Origin: Acetobacterium wieringae
Lineage (GTDB): Bacteria; Bacillota; Clostridia; Eubacteriales; Eubacteriaceae
Reading direction: 5' to 3'
NCBI RefSeq assembly: GCF_001766835.1
Contig: NZ_LKEU01000043.1
Span: 1 to 64,000, forward strand
Length of the DNA stretch: 64,000 nucleotides
Shown here: positions 16,664-25,889 of the stretch, in pieces
How positions within the stretch are numbered: the first letter of the stretch is position 1
Layout of the letters: the number at the start of each line of letters is the position of its first letter
Translations under genes and position numbers: made by a program
The notes under the pieces: generated by a model
The model's input: only the letters and a program-made list of their open reading frames with translations
Database searches by the model: none
Told to the model about the DNA's origin: nothing

Positions 16664-17995
16664 ATGTCTCAAAACCAATATGAAATCGTTCCATCACCTT
16701 ATATGCCAATCGACTTGCTGAAATATAATGTCCACGTCAGCCCGGAAGGCTGCTGGCGACCAATGTCCAACAATAAATTTCCCGTCTATCCATTTGAATT
16801 TACCAATTGGGTTAATGAGGAATTAAGTTGGTATGATAATTGCTATATCCATGCAGGTCTTAATCCTTTCCTTTTTTATACCATAAAGGGGAAAGATGTT
16901 CTGCGAATGTACTCCGATTTAAGCATAAGCACCTTTAATAAATTCCCCATTGGCAAAGCAAGACATACCGTTTTGTGTAACGATCAGGGCAAGATCCAGA
17001 TTGACGGTATCGTTGTCAGAAGATCTGAAGATGAATTTATTACGATGTGTTTGCCGGATCCTAATCTACTTAACCAAATGTCAGGAAATCAGTATGACTT
17101 TACATCTGAAGATGTGAGCAGTCAAAATTTCTTCTTCCAGCTTTGCGGTCCGCGATCGTTGGAAATTGTCGAAATGGCCACTAAAGAGGACTTACATGAT
17201 ATTAAATTCATGTTTTCAAGAGACTCATCAATTGCCGGAAAACCGGTTTTTATCCTGAGAACCGGAATGGCCGGAACTTTAGGCTATGAGGTTCATGGTA
17301 ATGCCGAAGATGCTGTTGCCGTCTACACGGCGATCATGGAAGCCGGCCAGCCCTACGGCATTACCGAACTGGGTCGACACGCCTATCGTAATGCCCATAC
17401 GGAAGGGAGCATACCCCAAATAGGTACACACTTTCCAAGCACCAACCCACCCTTTCCGGTAAAAATTACCGGCAGTCTAGATCCAAATTCGCAACTTGTT
17501 CACCGTAGTCCCATCGATGTGGGTTGGGAAAAAATGATTAATTTCAACCATGACTTCCCTGGAAAAGAGGCCTTAAAGAACGAACTGGAAAATCATCACA
17601 ATAGTATGGTTACGCTAATTTGGGATCCTGATGATCTGGTTGCAGTAATGAAAACTGTATTTGAAAAAGGAAACCGCTGCGATATCATGGAAATGGTTGA
17701 AGATTACGATTATGTGGCCGGTAATAACAGCATTCATATCGACGAAGTATACGATGGAGACAAATTGATTGGCGCAGCCTCTGGTCGAATGCTTTCACCT
17801 AAAACCAATGAAATGATCTCACTATGTACGCTTGATCAGGATTATGCTATTGAAAATAAAATTGTCGAAGTGTTATGGGGAACACCCGGTACCAGACAAA
17901 TGCGAATTAGAGCTAAAGTCTCACTATTCCCCTACATCAAAGAAGACCGTAATGAAAGTTTTGATGTTGAGAATATTCCCCACCCTCAGTTTTAA
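16664..17995 (+). CDS. GcvT-family methyltransferase, LigM/DesA-like (paralogue 1)
   Basis: 443 residues, starting behind CCAGGAGG. The pattern VYPFEFTNWVNEELSWYDNC, KFPIGKARHTVLCNDQGKI, then FFQLCGPRSLEIVE and LRTGMAGTLGYEVHG is that of GcvT-type tetrahydrofolate methyltransferases. It is closest in outline to the aromatic O-demethylases LigM/DesA, which move a methoxy methyl group straight to tetrahydrofolate. It lacks glycine-cleavage partners nearby. In an acetogen this would feed methyl-THF into the methyl branch of the Wood-Ljungdahl pathway. Followed after 34 bases by a small membrane protein gene. The substrate is inferred, not shown; N-methyl compounds are the alternative. Confidence 0.75.
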   Translation: MSQNQYEIVPSPYMPIDLLKYNVHVSPEGCWRPMSNNKFPVYPFEFTNWVNEELSWYDNCYIHAGLNPFLFYTIKGKDVLRMYSDLSISTFNKFPIGKARHTVLCNDQGKIQIDGIVVRRSEDEFITMCLPDPNLLNQMSGNQYDFTSEDVSSQNFFFQLCGPRSLEIVEMATKEDLHDIKFMFSRDSSIAGKPVFILRTGMAGTLGYEVHGNAEDAVAVYTAIMEAGQPYGITELGRHAYRNAHTEGSIPQIGTHFPSTNPPFPVKITGSLDPNSQLVHRSPIDVGWEKMINFNHDFPGKEALKNELENHHNSMVTLIWDPDDLVAVMKTVFEKGNRCDIMEMVEDYDYVAGNNSIHIDEVYDGDKLIGAASGRMLSPKTNEMISLCTLDQDYAIENKIVEVLWGTPGTRQMRIRAKVSLFPYIKEDRNESFDVENIPHPQF

Positions 17996-18029
17996 AGAAA
18001 TGTTTGAGAGTATTTGAAAGGTATTTTTT

Positions 18030-18512
18030 ATGAAAACAGAAACTAAAATCAATCTATATAACAACCTGTTTAATTCCATTATTTTCGGTGTAGCCTTCAC
18101 AATCATTGGCGGTTTAATTACAACTGGAACCGTCGACTGGAACAGTTTCCCCATTTCTGCGCTGGTCGGTGTCCTGGCGGGCTTTGTGATCGGTCTCATC
18201 ATTCCCATCGGTAAGATTGGTGCTGCAGCAGCCAGTAAAGTCTCAAAACCAGGCACCTTTCTATTCAGCCTTGTGATGAATGCCGTGCTTCTTATCCTGA
18301 TGTTATTGTTTATGTGCCCAGTCCTGACAATTTTTATGGGCAGTGTTCTCATGGGAGCGCCGATATCAGCAGTTCTGCCAAACTCGTATGCGCTTTTTAT
18401 ACCGTTCTTTTTTATCGGTCTCATTCTTCTTACGATTTTAGGCGGTTTTGTTATGAAACTTTCGATGAAATGTGCCGGAATGCCTGCCGAAACTAACCAG
18501 GAAGTAGCATAA
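18030..18512 (+). CDS. Small integral membrane protein, paralogue 1
   Basis: 160 residues with four to five hydrophobic segments; no signal peptide cleavage site. The halves look weakly alike (FNSIIFGVAFTIIGG and FLFSLVMNAVLLILM), suggesting an ancient duplication as in DUF2798-type proteins, but I cannot firmly name a family. It follows the GcvT-like gene by 34 bases and ends at a strong terminator. A close paralogue (32832-33314) follows a UroD-type methyltransferase. Association with two different demethylases suggests uptake of the methylated substrate or export of the demethylated product. Confidence 0.65.
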   Translation: MKTETKINLYNNLFNSIIFGVAFTIIGGLITTGTVDWNSFPISALVGVLAGFVIGLIIPIGKIGAAAASKVSKPGTFLFSLVMNAVLLILMLLFMCPVLTIFMGSVLMGAPISAVLPNSYALFIPFFFIGLILLTILGGFVMKLSMKCAGMPAETNQEVA

Positions 18513-18533
18513 CGATCGATTTTTTATGTGAAC

Positions 18534-18586
18534 AAAAAGGGCTTTTGCAAAATTGCGAATAAGCAATGATGCAAAAGCCCTTTTTT
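18534..18586. terminator. Bidirectional terminator
   Basis: AAAAAGGGCTTTTGCA pairs with TGCAAAAGCCCTTTTT, with T runs on both strands, between the convergent membrane protein gene and regulator B. Confidence 0.8.
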
Positions 18587-18597
18587 AGATTATGATC

Positions 18598-20148
18598 TTA
18601 CTGCAATTGCAGCTTGGTTTTCACAATAAAACAGGAGATCAACAGCATATCAAGATCCTTATCATCAATGGTTTCAAAGTCGATTTCCAGAATCTTCTCA
18701 ATTGACTGCAGACGATTAACCAGGGTATTACGGTGAATAAACAGTTTATCGGCGGTTTGAGAAATCCGTTTTCCGTTTTGCAGATAAATCCACAAGGTGT
18801 GAATGAGTTCCAGTGACCATTGATCCTGATTTTTTACGATTTTCTGGACAATCGGATGACACAGTGAATAAGCATCCTGATCTTTACTTAAAACTTGAAC
18901 GATATACTCGGCGTAAACTTCCTTAAACGTAAAAAACTGCTGATCCACCGCCTTTTTACGACCCAGCTGCAAAGCCATTTCGGCCTGGTGCATGGCCGCC
19001 GACAAAAATTCATAACCGGGTTGTTTTAAACTGACGCTGGCACAAAGTGACAGTTTTGTGAGCTTTGGCAAAATCATCTGAACAATTGTTTCCGGAGACA
19101 CCATTCCATATTTACAGAGGCAGATCGAAACGATTCGATTGTCTACAAACAAGGTATATGCATGGGGTAGCGCTTCACGAAGATGATTGAGATAAACCAG
19201 ATGATTGTACTCTGACAACGTTATGTCACTGTTCAGATCAAAAGCAACGCAAAAAAAGGGATCATCCTTATCCCACTTCCGGGCAGCAAAAAAATGCTTG
19301 ACGAGATCAGGATCGACATACTTTTTCTGAACTAACTGTGAAATGAGATAACAAATGTCATTGTTGACATTCTGAGCTGGCTTGGGCAGCTGCAGTGAAA
19401 TTTCCAAAAGCTGTTGAATATGGTATACCAGTGAAAGCTGTCCAACCGTAAATTCACTAACCAGATTGGTCATCGCCAGATTGGCAAAAGGAACCTGATT
19501 CTGAACGAGGGTCGCACAAATAATGCGCTGCTGATAAGTCTCGTCTAAAGGTGGGACCAAGACGGGTTTTCGCTCTTTAATGGTTAAATCCGATAGATTA
19601 CGGTATTGTTGCGGAATGTTTTCTACCGCTCCATAGCCTTTGTAGAGCACGGATTCCCAAATCGGATCGTTAAACTGGTCCGGAAAATTTCCTGATTTGG
19701 CAATCATAATAAAGGATATATCCAGTAAGGCAATGGGATTATTTAATACCTTGGCCGAAAGATCCAGCAATTGTTGAATGGGCTGCCGATTCAAAATCGC
19801 CTGGGTCAATGCTTCATGCCACCGATTGAAATCATCGAAAATGTCCTGCACTTTTTCAAAAACATCCCAAAGCTGCTCTTTTTTCGCCATCACGATAACG
19901 TTCCAGGAATGGTTGATTTTCAACTCTGCATCATCGTCACTCAAAATAATCAAAGACAGCTTTTCATGTTGCCAATAGGCTTCCGACATCTGATGATCGG
20001 TCAGATAAAGGTATTGATCCTCACACTGACTGGGATCATCTGGTAGCAACCGGACATTTACCAGTTCCATCTCAATGCTGCTGTCGGTGATTATTTTTGT
20101 TTTTTCAATGGCTAATGCATCGCCAATAATGTGAAGATTCAATTTCAT
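18598..20148 (-). CDS. PucR/CdaR-type regulator B (516 residues)
   Basis: The C-terminus has the PucR helix-turn-helix (TLWIYLQNGKRISQTADKLFIHRNTLVNRLQSIEKILEIDF). An N-terminal sensory half (residues 1-250, including VLNNPIALLDISFIMIAKSG) and a middle cyclase-like region precede it. It is divergent from the second full-length GcvT-like gene at 20324, with a near-palindrome in the shared intergenic region. It should control that gene. A decayed relative of its N-terminal half lies at 33448-33905. Confidence 0.8.
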   Translation of the reverse strand: MKLNLHIIGDALAIEKTKIITDSSIEMELVNVRLLPDDPSQCEDQYLYLTDHQMSEAYWQHEKLSLIILSDDDAELKINHSWNVIVMAKKEQLWDVFEKVQDIFDDFNRWHEALTQAILNRQPIQQLLDLSAKVLNNPIALLDISFIMIAKSGNFPDQFNDPIWESVLYKGYGAVENIPQQYRNLSDLTIKERKPVLVPPLDETYQQRIICATLVQNQVPFANLAMTNLVSEFTVGQLSLVYHIQQLLEISLQLPKPAQNVNNDICYLISQLVQKKYVDPDLVKHFFAARKWDKDDPFFCVAFDLNSDITLSEYNHLVYLNHLREALPHAYTLFVDNRIVSICLCKYGMVSPETIVQMILPKLTKLSLCASVSLKQPGYEFLSAAMHQAEMALQLGRKKAVDQQFFTFKEVYAEYIVQVLSKDQDAYSLCHPIVQKIVKNQDQWSLELIHTLWIYLQNGKRISQTADKLFIHRNTLVNRLQSIEKILEIDFETIDDKDLDMLLISCFIVKTKLQLQ

Positions 20149-20261
20149 CTGACTTTCACCTCAAACTCTGAATTTGATAAAGTGCACAACGGAAAAAATA
20201 ATTATCTACATTATTGCACAGTGCTTCGTAAAATACAATTTGTTATGATATACCTAATCAT

Positions 20262-20278
20262 CGAAATGCGCATTTTCG
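20262..20278. promoter_or_regulatory. Near-palindrome between regulator B and GcvT-like gene 2
   Basis: CGAAA-TGCGCA-TTTTCG is symmetric apart from one extra T. It lies between the divergent regulator and methyltransferase genes, 46 bases before the methyltransferase start. It is a candidate site for regulator B; positional inference only. Confidence 0.35.
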
Positions 20279-20323
20279 AAAATGTTTACAATAAAAAATT
20301 TGTTATGTTTTGGAGGTACAAAA

Positions 20324-21655
20324 ATGAAGTTTAATTTTGACAGTGCGATTATGGAAGGTGCTTTCACCTTCTGGAAAGACTTTGGCGGAAACATTCTACC
20401 TTATGAATTTACTGGCCCCAGGGACGAATTTATGGCCACCCGCACCACGGCTTCTTTAGGCGTGTTTCTGAACAGCAGCCCCATTTATGATATTTCGGGT
20501 AAAGATGCTGAGAAATTTCTCAATAAAGTCTGTGTCAATCGTGATTTCAACTTGATGAAGCCAGGCGGCTCACGACATGGCCTGATCTGTAATGATAAGG
20601 GACAACTTTTAGCCAGCGGCGTCATTCTTAAAAAAGAAAATGGTGACTATCGCACCTATTGGTTAGCTCCGGCAATCCAATATTTTCTGATAACAAGTGG
20701 TCTGGATGTAAAAGGTGAATACTTGAATGATGAATATTTTTATCAACTTGACGGTCCAAAATCGCTGGAAATTCTCGAAGAAGCAACCCAAACCGATTTA
20801 CATGATCTTAAATTTGGACAAAACAAGAAAGTAAAAATTTGTGGCACTGACATGATTGTCTATCGCCTTGGCATGACCGGTGCTTTAGCATACGAAGTAC
20901 ACGGTGCTGCGAAAGATGCCGAAACGGCTTACAAAAAACTCCGTGAAGTGCTGTTTAAATTTGGTGGAAAACTTCAGGGCGCCCGTAATTATGTTCAGAT
21001 TCAACATACCCCAGCCGGCTACCCCAATCAATTCCAACATTTCTGGTATCCATTTCAGTCAAGTGGTGCTGGCCTGGCAGAATTTGCCGAAAAAATTGGT
21101 GGCCTGAATGCGCCCTTTGCAGGCAGTGCCTCCGATAACCCCGAAAACTTCTACTCCACCCCCTATGATTTAGGCTGGGAAAAACTGATCAGTTTTGACA
21201 AGGACGATTTTATCGGAAAAACGGCATTGGCGGAAATTTCCCAAAAACCATCACGTACCATGGTGACTTTAGAATGGAATGCGGATGATGTGGCCGATGT
21301 CTTTGCCTCCCAGTTTAGAGGAACTGACGTTGAACCCTGTGAACAGATCGAGCATATTTCCGGCCTGTCTGATGCTTCTCAAGGGGCAGCGATTCGTGGC
21401 GATTATGTTTTAGTTGATGGCAAAAAAATCGGTGTCGCCACCGGAAAAACCTACTCATTCTATGAACAGCGGATGATCTCACTGGCCTCAATCGATCAAA
21501 AATATGCCAAAGAAGGTACTGATGTGGTTGTCCTTTGGGGTTCTCCCGGTACACCGCAAAAAGAAATACGGGCGAAAGTTGCACGTTTCCCCTATTTTAA
21601 TGCCGAGTTCCGCAACGAGACATTTGATGTTGAAAAAATTCCCCGAAAATACTAA
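20324..21655 (+). CDS. GcvT-family methyltransferase, LigM/DesA-like (paralogue 2)
   Basis: ATG 20324 behind TTTGGAGG gives 443 residues, the same length as paralogue 1. Shared marks are SRHGLICNDKGQL, FYQLDGPKSLEILEEATQTDLHDLKF, YRLGMTGALAYEVHG, and the ending VARFPYFNAEFRNETFDVEKIPRKY. The N-terminus differs (no CYIHAGLNP block; instead EFMATRTTASLGVFLNSSP), so substrate specificity probably differs. Divergent from regulator B and closed by a strong terminator, so it is a single-gene unit. Reaction inferred as methyl transfer from a methoxy or N-methyl donor to tetrahydrofolate. Confidence 0.75.
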   Translation: MKFNFDSAIMEGAFTFWKDFGGNILPYEFTGPRDEFMATRTTASLGVFLNSSPIYDISGKDAEKFLNKVCVNRDFNLMKPGGSRHGLICNDKGQLLASGVILKKENGDYRTYWLAPAIQYFLITSGLDVKGEYLNDEYFYQLDGPKSLEILEEATQTDLHDLKFGQNKKVKICGTDMIVYRLGMTGALAYEVHGAAKDAETAYKKLREVLFKFGGKLQGARNYVQIQHTPAGYPNQFQHFWYPFQSSGAGLAEFAEKIGGLNAPFAGSASDNPENFYSTPYDLGWEKLISFDKDDFIGKTALAEISQKPSRTMVTLEWNADDVADVFASQFRGTDVEPCEQIEHISGLSDASQGAAIRGDYVLVDGKKIGVATGKTYSFYEQRMISLASIDQKYAKEGTDVVVLWGSPGTPQKEIRAKVARFPYFNAEFRNETFDVEKIPRKY

Positions 21656-21673
21656 TTCTTAGCTCATAAGCAA

Positions 21674-21716
21674 CACCCCTGTTCTTCTTATTATGAGGAA
21701 CAGGGGTGCTTTTTTC
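21674..21716 (+). terminator. Terminator of GcvT-like gene 2
   Basis: CACCCCTGTTC pairs with GAACAGGGGTG, then CTTTTTTC. Confidence 0.8.
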
Positions 21717-21719
21717 TTC

Positions 21720-24104
21720 TTAGTATTTGTCTGTTTCAGACGTATCCAGAATAATAGCCGGTACACGCTGTCGCTGCTCTAAATTTTGGGGCATTGGACT
21801 GCCCTCAACTTTTCCCGATTCTATACCACTCTCTTGCAGATCCTTCAGCTTAAAGGCTCCAATCATGTGTTTAAGCATTTCTGCCTGCCCGGATAGTTCT
21901 TCACTGGCTGCGGCACTTTGTTCGGCAGTGGCAGAATTGGTTTGTACCACCTGGGAGACCTGTTCAATTCCCTGAGTGATTTCGGCAATCGCCGATGCCT
22001 GCTCATTGGAACCCTTGGCAATTTCACTGACAATTCCGGTGACTTCCTCAATTTTTTCGAGAATCGTCTGTAAGCTGACGGCCGTTTCATCGGCAATGGT
22101 GTTCCCCACTTCTACCTTTTTAATGGAACCTTCGATTAGACCGGTGGTTTCCTTTGCGGCTTCAGCGCTACGGGCAGCGAGGGTGCGCACCTCTTCAGCT
22201 ACTACTGCAAACCCTTTGCCCTGCTGACCGGCTCTGGCGGCTTCGACCGCTGCATTGAGCGCAAGGATATTGGTCTGAAAAGCTATGTCGTCAATAACTT
22301 TAATAATTTTTGAAATGTTCTTTGATGAAGTGTTAATCTCGTCCATCGCTGACATCATTTTTTTCATCTGCCTATTCCCAATCTGAGCGTTTTCCTGGAC
22401 TTCAACGGTTAGCTCTCTGGCCTGATTGGCACTGATGGCATTCTTTTTCGTCTCGGCTGCCACTTCTTCTATGGACGCTGTCAGTTCCTCAATGGCACTG
22501 GCCTGTTCGGTTGCCCCTTGAGACAATGCCTGACCACCACTGGAAATCTGCTGGGCACCATTTTCGACTTGTTTTGAAGCCACATTAATTTCTGAAAGCG
22601 TACTGCTGAGTTGAGTCGTGATATCATTTAGAGCTTTTTTAATTTCGAAAAAATCACCGTGATAGTCGGATGTAATTTCATGGTTCAAATCACCCTTTTG
22701 CATGTTGTTTAAAATCATCGTGATTTCACCAACAACCCGGTTCAAAAATTGCGTCGTTTTGTTGAGGGCTGTTTTGATTGCTGCGTGATCTCCGGCGTAA
22801 TCCCCTGTCATCACTGCCTGCAGATTTCCTTTTGACAGTGCTGTCATCACTTCAGAGGCTTCATTGATCGGGGCGATAACGGCGTCCAGGGTCTGATTAA
22901 AACCGTTGACGACTTTGGCATAACCACCTTTAAAACAATCCGGATCACCGCGTTTGCTTAAATCACCGGCAACCGCACTTTGTGTCATTTTTCTGGTTTC
23001 TTCAACCAGCCGCTGAATTATCTCGATCATCTCGATCAGACTCGGTGTCAAGGTATCTGCATCGCTGAGTTTTCCTATCTCCTTCAATTTGTCAAGATAA
23101 GTAAATTCACCCTGCGCGATAGAATCAACCACCATAATAATTTGATTAAACTGATCTACCGCGCGATTGATGGATTCAGAAATTGATCCATAAAGCCCAC
23201 TATAATTTCCGGCAATTTTTCTGGAAAAATCATTTCGATCAATGTGATCAAGTACCTCATTGCCTGCAACGAGTGCGCCCAGTCCATCAATGCAAGCGTT
23301 AATGCTGTCTTTTAGAACATTGAAATCGCCATTGTAAGTTTCTGTGATTTTTTCAGGAATTTCACCGGAACCAATCTGATTGATGTAACGACTGGCATTT
23401 CGAAGCGGTTGAATAAGTCCGTCCATAATCAGATTGAGCCCTGAAACAAAATCCTGATAGGAACCAGCTAAAACATTCGGATCACCCTTGTAATTAAAAT
23501 GCCCATGAAAAGCAACTTCATATCCAGCCTTTTCTATTTCCTTATAAAGAAGATTCAGTTCCCCTACCAAATCAATCAGTGCATAGGCCATCCGGTCCTG
23601 TTGCGAACTCGGTTTGATTTCAACAGTCAGATCTCCTTTAGCCAAGGCTTCAGCCGCTTCAACCAACTGTCGTCGACTTTCGATCATCATCGTAAACGAT
23701 GTCATCATTTGACCGATTTCATCTTCAGATCTGATTTTCAAATCATTGAATAACTGCTCATCAAATTCAATTTCGCCATCATTCATACGAGCGAACGCCT
23801 CGTTTAACCGGATGACGGGTTTCGTCAAGATTCTACCCCAAATAATTGCCAACGGTACACTGATTACAACGATTGCCAACGCAACCAGACCGACTGTCAG
23901 TCCCAGGGAATGCAAAGCCTGTGTCAGATTATCGTGTGGGAGCGTCGTCATTAGCACCTTTCTGGCTGAAAGATAAGCACCCATCACAGTAATCGCAACG
24001 CCAATGGCCGAGAAGACAATCACCAGCAACGCTATTTTTCCAGCCAGGCTCGATTTATAGATTCTCTGGTCACTTCTACTGTATTTTGTATTGATATCAT
24101 TCAT
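21720..24104 (-). CDS. Methyl-accepting chemotaxis protein with many tandem HAMP-like units
   Basis: 794 residues from ATG 24104 (AAAGGAA six bases upstream). Two membrane helices near the N-terminus enclose only about 25 residues, so there is no extracytoplasmic ligand domain. A canonical HAMP follows, then at least six further repeats of the type xxGDLxxEI..Y.GDFxxIKxALN (for example at KGNLQAVMTGDYAGD and KGDLNHEITSDYHGD). The C-terminus is a signalling hairpin with AFQTNILALNAAVEAARAGQQGKGFAVVAEEVR and a QSAAASEELSGQ-type region. It should signal to CheA/CheW. Its place inside the methyltransferase island suggests taxis to methylated substrates, sensed inside the cell or through the membrane. 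Confidence 0.88.
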   Translation of the reverse strand: MNDINTKYSRSDQRIYKSSLAGKIALLVIVFSAIGVAITVMGAYLSARKVLMTTLPHDNLTQALHSLGLTVGLVALAIVVISVPLAIIWGRILTKPVIRLNEAFARMNDGEIEFDEQLFNDLKIRSEDEIGQMMTSFTMMIESRRQLVEAAEALAKGDLTVEIKPSSQQDRMAYALIDLVGELNLLYKEIEKAGYEVAFHGHFNYKGDPNVLAGSYQDFVSGLNLIMDGLIQPLRNASRYINQIGSGEIPEKITETYNGDFNVLKDSINACIDGLGALVAGNEVLDHIDRNDFSRKIAGNYSGLYGSISESINRAVDQFNQIIMVVDSIAQGEFTYLDKLKEIGKLSDADTLTPSLIEMIEIIQRLVEETRKMTQSAVAGDLSKRGDPDCFKGGYAKVVNGFNQTLDAVIAPINEASEVMTALSKGNLQAVMTGDYAGDHAAIKTALNKTTQFLNRVVGEITMILNNMQKGDLNHEITSDYHGDFFEIKKALNDITTQLSSTLSEINVASKQVENGAQQISSGGQALSQGATEQASAIEELTASIEEVAAETKKNAISANQARELTVEVQENAQIGNRQMKKMMSAMDEINTSSKNISKIIKVIDDIAFQTNILALNAAVEAARAGQQGKGFAVVAEEVRTLAARSAEAAKETTGLIEGSIKKVEVGNTIADETAVSLQTILEKIEEVTGIVSEIAKGSNEQASAIAEITQGIEQVSQVVQTNSATAEQSAAASEELSGQAEMLKHMIGAFKLKDLQESGIESGKVEGSPMPQNLEQRQRVPAIILDTSETDKY

Positions 24105-24300
24105 TTTCATTTCCTTTCATCGACTTGGTCTGTTGTATAGACCAGTCTGGAGCGTTGTCGTCATTTTACCGGTATCTCTAAAGCCTCACCAATTATGATG
24201 TCAGATATCCTATCTCTACCGGTTCACCGCCAGCTTTATGCACGGTTAACCATTAATTCGTTAAAAAACAGAACTATTCTAGCAATAATAAGAATCACGA

Positions 24301-24331
24301 AAAGACCTGGTAAAAAAACCAGATCTTTTTG
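24301..24331 (-). terminator. Terminator of the methyltransferase operon
   Basis: AAAAGA-CTGGT pairs with ACCAG-TCTTTT around an A-rich loop, 24 bases past the corrinoid gene stop. The further 3' flank (24221-24268) is copied at 10793-10849. Confidence 0.65.
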
Positions 24332-24354
24332 TATTTCAAAAACGCTTACTTTTT

Positions 24355-24981
24355 TTAGGCAATCAGTTCTTTTGCTTTAACAGCAGCACTACCAGCATCC
24401 GTTGCGTAACCATCAGCGCCAATTTCGTCGGCATAAGCCTGGGTAACTGGGGCACCGCCAACAAGGACTTTCATGTCAGGTAAAGCTGCTTTAACGGTTT
24501 GAACAGCTTCTTTTAAGGCTGGCATGGTGGTAGTCAACAGACCAGAACAGGCGACCAGAACCACGTTGTCATTTTCTTTCACTGCTTCCACAAATCGCTC
24601 AGCTGGCACATCGACACCCAGATCCACCATGTCAAAGCCGGCACTTTCGATCATCATCGTAACTAGATTCTTACCGATATCGTGGAGATCCCCAGCAACT
24701 GTTCCGATGATACAGGTACCTAAGGAATTGGATACGTCACCAGCCATCACTGGTTTTAACACTTCCACGCCTTTTGACATCGCTTTGGCAGCAATCAGCA
24801 TTTCTGGGACAAAGATTTCTCCGGATGAGAATTTATCGCCAACCACACCCATGGACGCGATCATCGCATCCAGAATATCCTGTGCTTTATCGCCGGCATC
24901 TAATGCTTCCTGAACCGCTGCGGCAACCTTCTTTGATTTACCTGTTTCGACCAGAACTTTTACTTCTTCAATTTTAGACAT
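24355..24981 (-). CDS. Methyltransferase corrinoid protein (MtaC/MtvC type)
   Basis: ATG 24981 behind AAAAGGAG gives 208 residues. Residues 1-88 form the helical cap domain (EIFVPEMLIAAKAMSKGVEVLKP). Residues 89-208 bind the cobamide: DLHDIGKN 98-105 with His100 as lower axial ligand, SGLL at 146-149, GG at 175-176. The Co(I) form accepts a methyl group from the UroD-type enzyme and hands it to MeTr. It is the last gene of the five-gene operon. No reductive activator (RamA-like) for the inactive Co(II) state is seen in the window. A shrunken copy lies at 12422. Confidence 0.93.
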   Translation of the reverse strand: MSKIEEVKVLVETGKSKKVAAAVQEALDAGDKAQDILDAMIASMGVVGDKFSSGEIFVPEMLIAAKAMSKGVEVLKPVMAGDVSNSLGTCIIGTVAGDLHDIGKNLVTMMIESAGFDMVDLGVDVPAERFVEAVKENDNVVLVACSGLLTTTMPALKEAVQTVKAALPDMKVLVGGAPVTQAYADEIGADGYATDAGSAAVKAKELIA

Positions 24982-25075
24982 GTTAATTTCTCCTTTTGAT
25001 TTTTGATTTAAATGCATGCACTCATCTTTATTTCAGCCACCCGAAACCTGTGTGTGCCCCGGGTTTGGTTGTAAC

Positions 25076-25873
25076 TTATTTTACAAAAATACCTTCCCGG
25101 AAAGCACCGATATATTCCATGCAGTATTCGTCTTCGCCCATCATGGCTTCAGTGGCAAACAGCATGCCCATCATATCTTTGTTCAGGGGATCGAGAATGA
25201 AGCTGTCCATCCCGGCACTCATGGCCAGAACGGCAAAGGCCTGGTTGGCAATCCGACGGGCCGGTAGATTAAAGGAAATGTTGCTGACGGCACCGGTGAC
25301 ATGGATGGTGGGGTATTGAGCTTTGATGCCGCGAATGACCTCGGTGACCATCTGAATCCCGTCTTCCGAGGTGCACAGCATTTCAATCAAGGGATCAATG
25401 TGCATACGGGAAGGATCAATGTTGTATTCTTTGACCTTAACCATCAGATCGGCAAAAACATCCAGACGATCTTTGGCGGTTTTCGGAATCCCCTTGTCGC
25501 TGTTTAACAGCGCGACGCATTCCCATTTGGTGTCGGCGATCGCTTTAAAGGCCACGTCGACCTTATCACCTTCTAAGGAAACCGAATTAAACAGTCCGGG
25601 TTTATTACAGTATTTTATCGATTCGATGCAGGTGTACACATTGGGGCTGTCCACCGCAATCGGCGTATCCACCGCATCCTGAACAATGTCAATCAGCCAT
25701 TTCATGGTTTCCAGTTCGATGTCATCATCCACTGAAGCACAAACATCAATAAAGTCTGCTCCGGCTTCGGCCTGTTTAATGGCCAGGTTTTTAATAAATT
25801 CCGCATCCTTGGCAGCAATCGCTTTGGCTGTTGATGGGATGGCACCGTTAATTTTTTCTCCGATAATGATCAT
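25076..25873 (-). CDS. Methyltetrahydrofolate:corrinoid methyltransferase (MtvA/AcsE-like, pterin-binding)
   Basis: ATG 25873 behind AGAGGAG gives 265 residues, the usual length of the MeTr TIM barrel. Marks are MIIIGEKINGAIPSTAKAI, GADFIDVCAS, TPIAVDSPN, LFNSVSLEGDK and the C-terminal GMDSFILDPLNKDMM. It moves methyl from the methylated corrinoid protein to tetrahydrofolate, giving methyl-THF for the Wood-Ljungdahl pathway. It lies between the His-rich gene and the corrinoid gene in the operon. AcsE itself would be expected beside CO dehydrogenase genes, which are absent, so a substrate-specific methyltransferase II is the better call. Confidence 0.92.
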   Translation of the reverse strand: MIIIGEKINGAIPSTAKAIAAKDAEFIKNLAIKQAEAGADFIDVCASVDDDIELETMKWLIDIVQDAVDTPIAVDSPNVYTCIESIKYCNKPGLFNSVSLEGDKVDVAFKAIADTKWECVALLNSDKGIPKTAKDRLDVFADLMVKVKEYNIDPSRMHIDPLIEMLCTSEDGIQMVTEVIRGIKAQYPTIHVTGAVSNISFNLPARRIANQAFAVLAMSAGMDSFILDPLNKDMMGMLFATEAMMGEDEYCMEYIGAFREGIFVK

Positions 25874-25889
25874 TTTCTTACTCCTCTTA

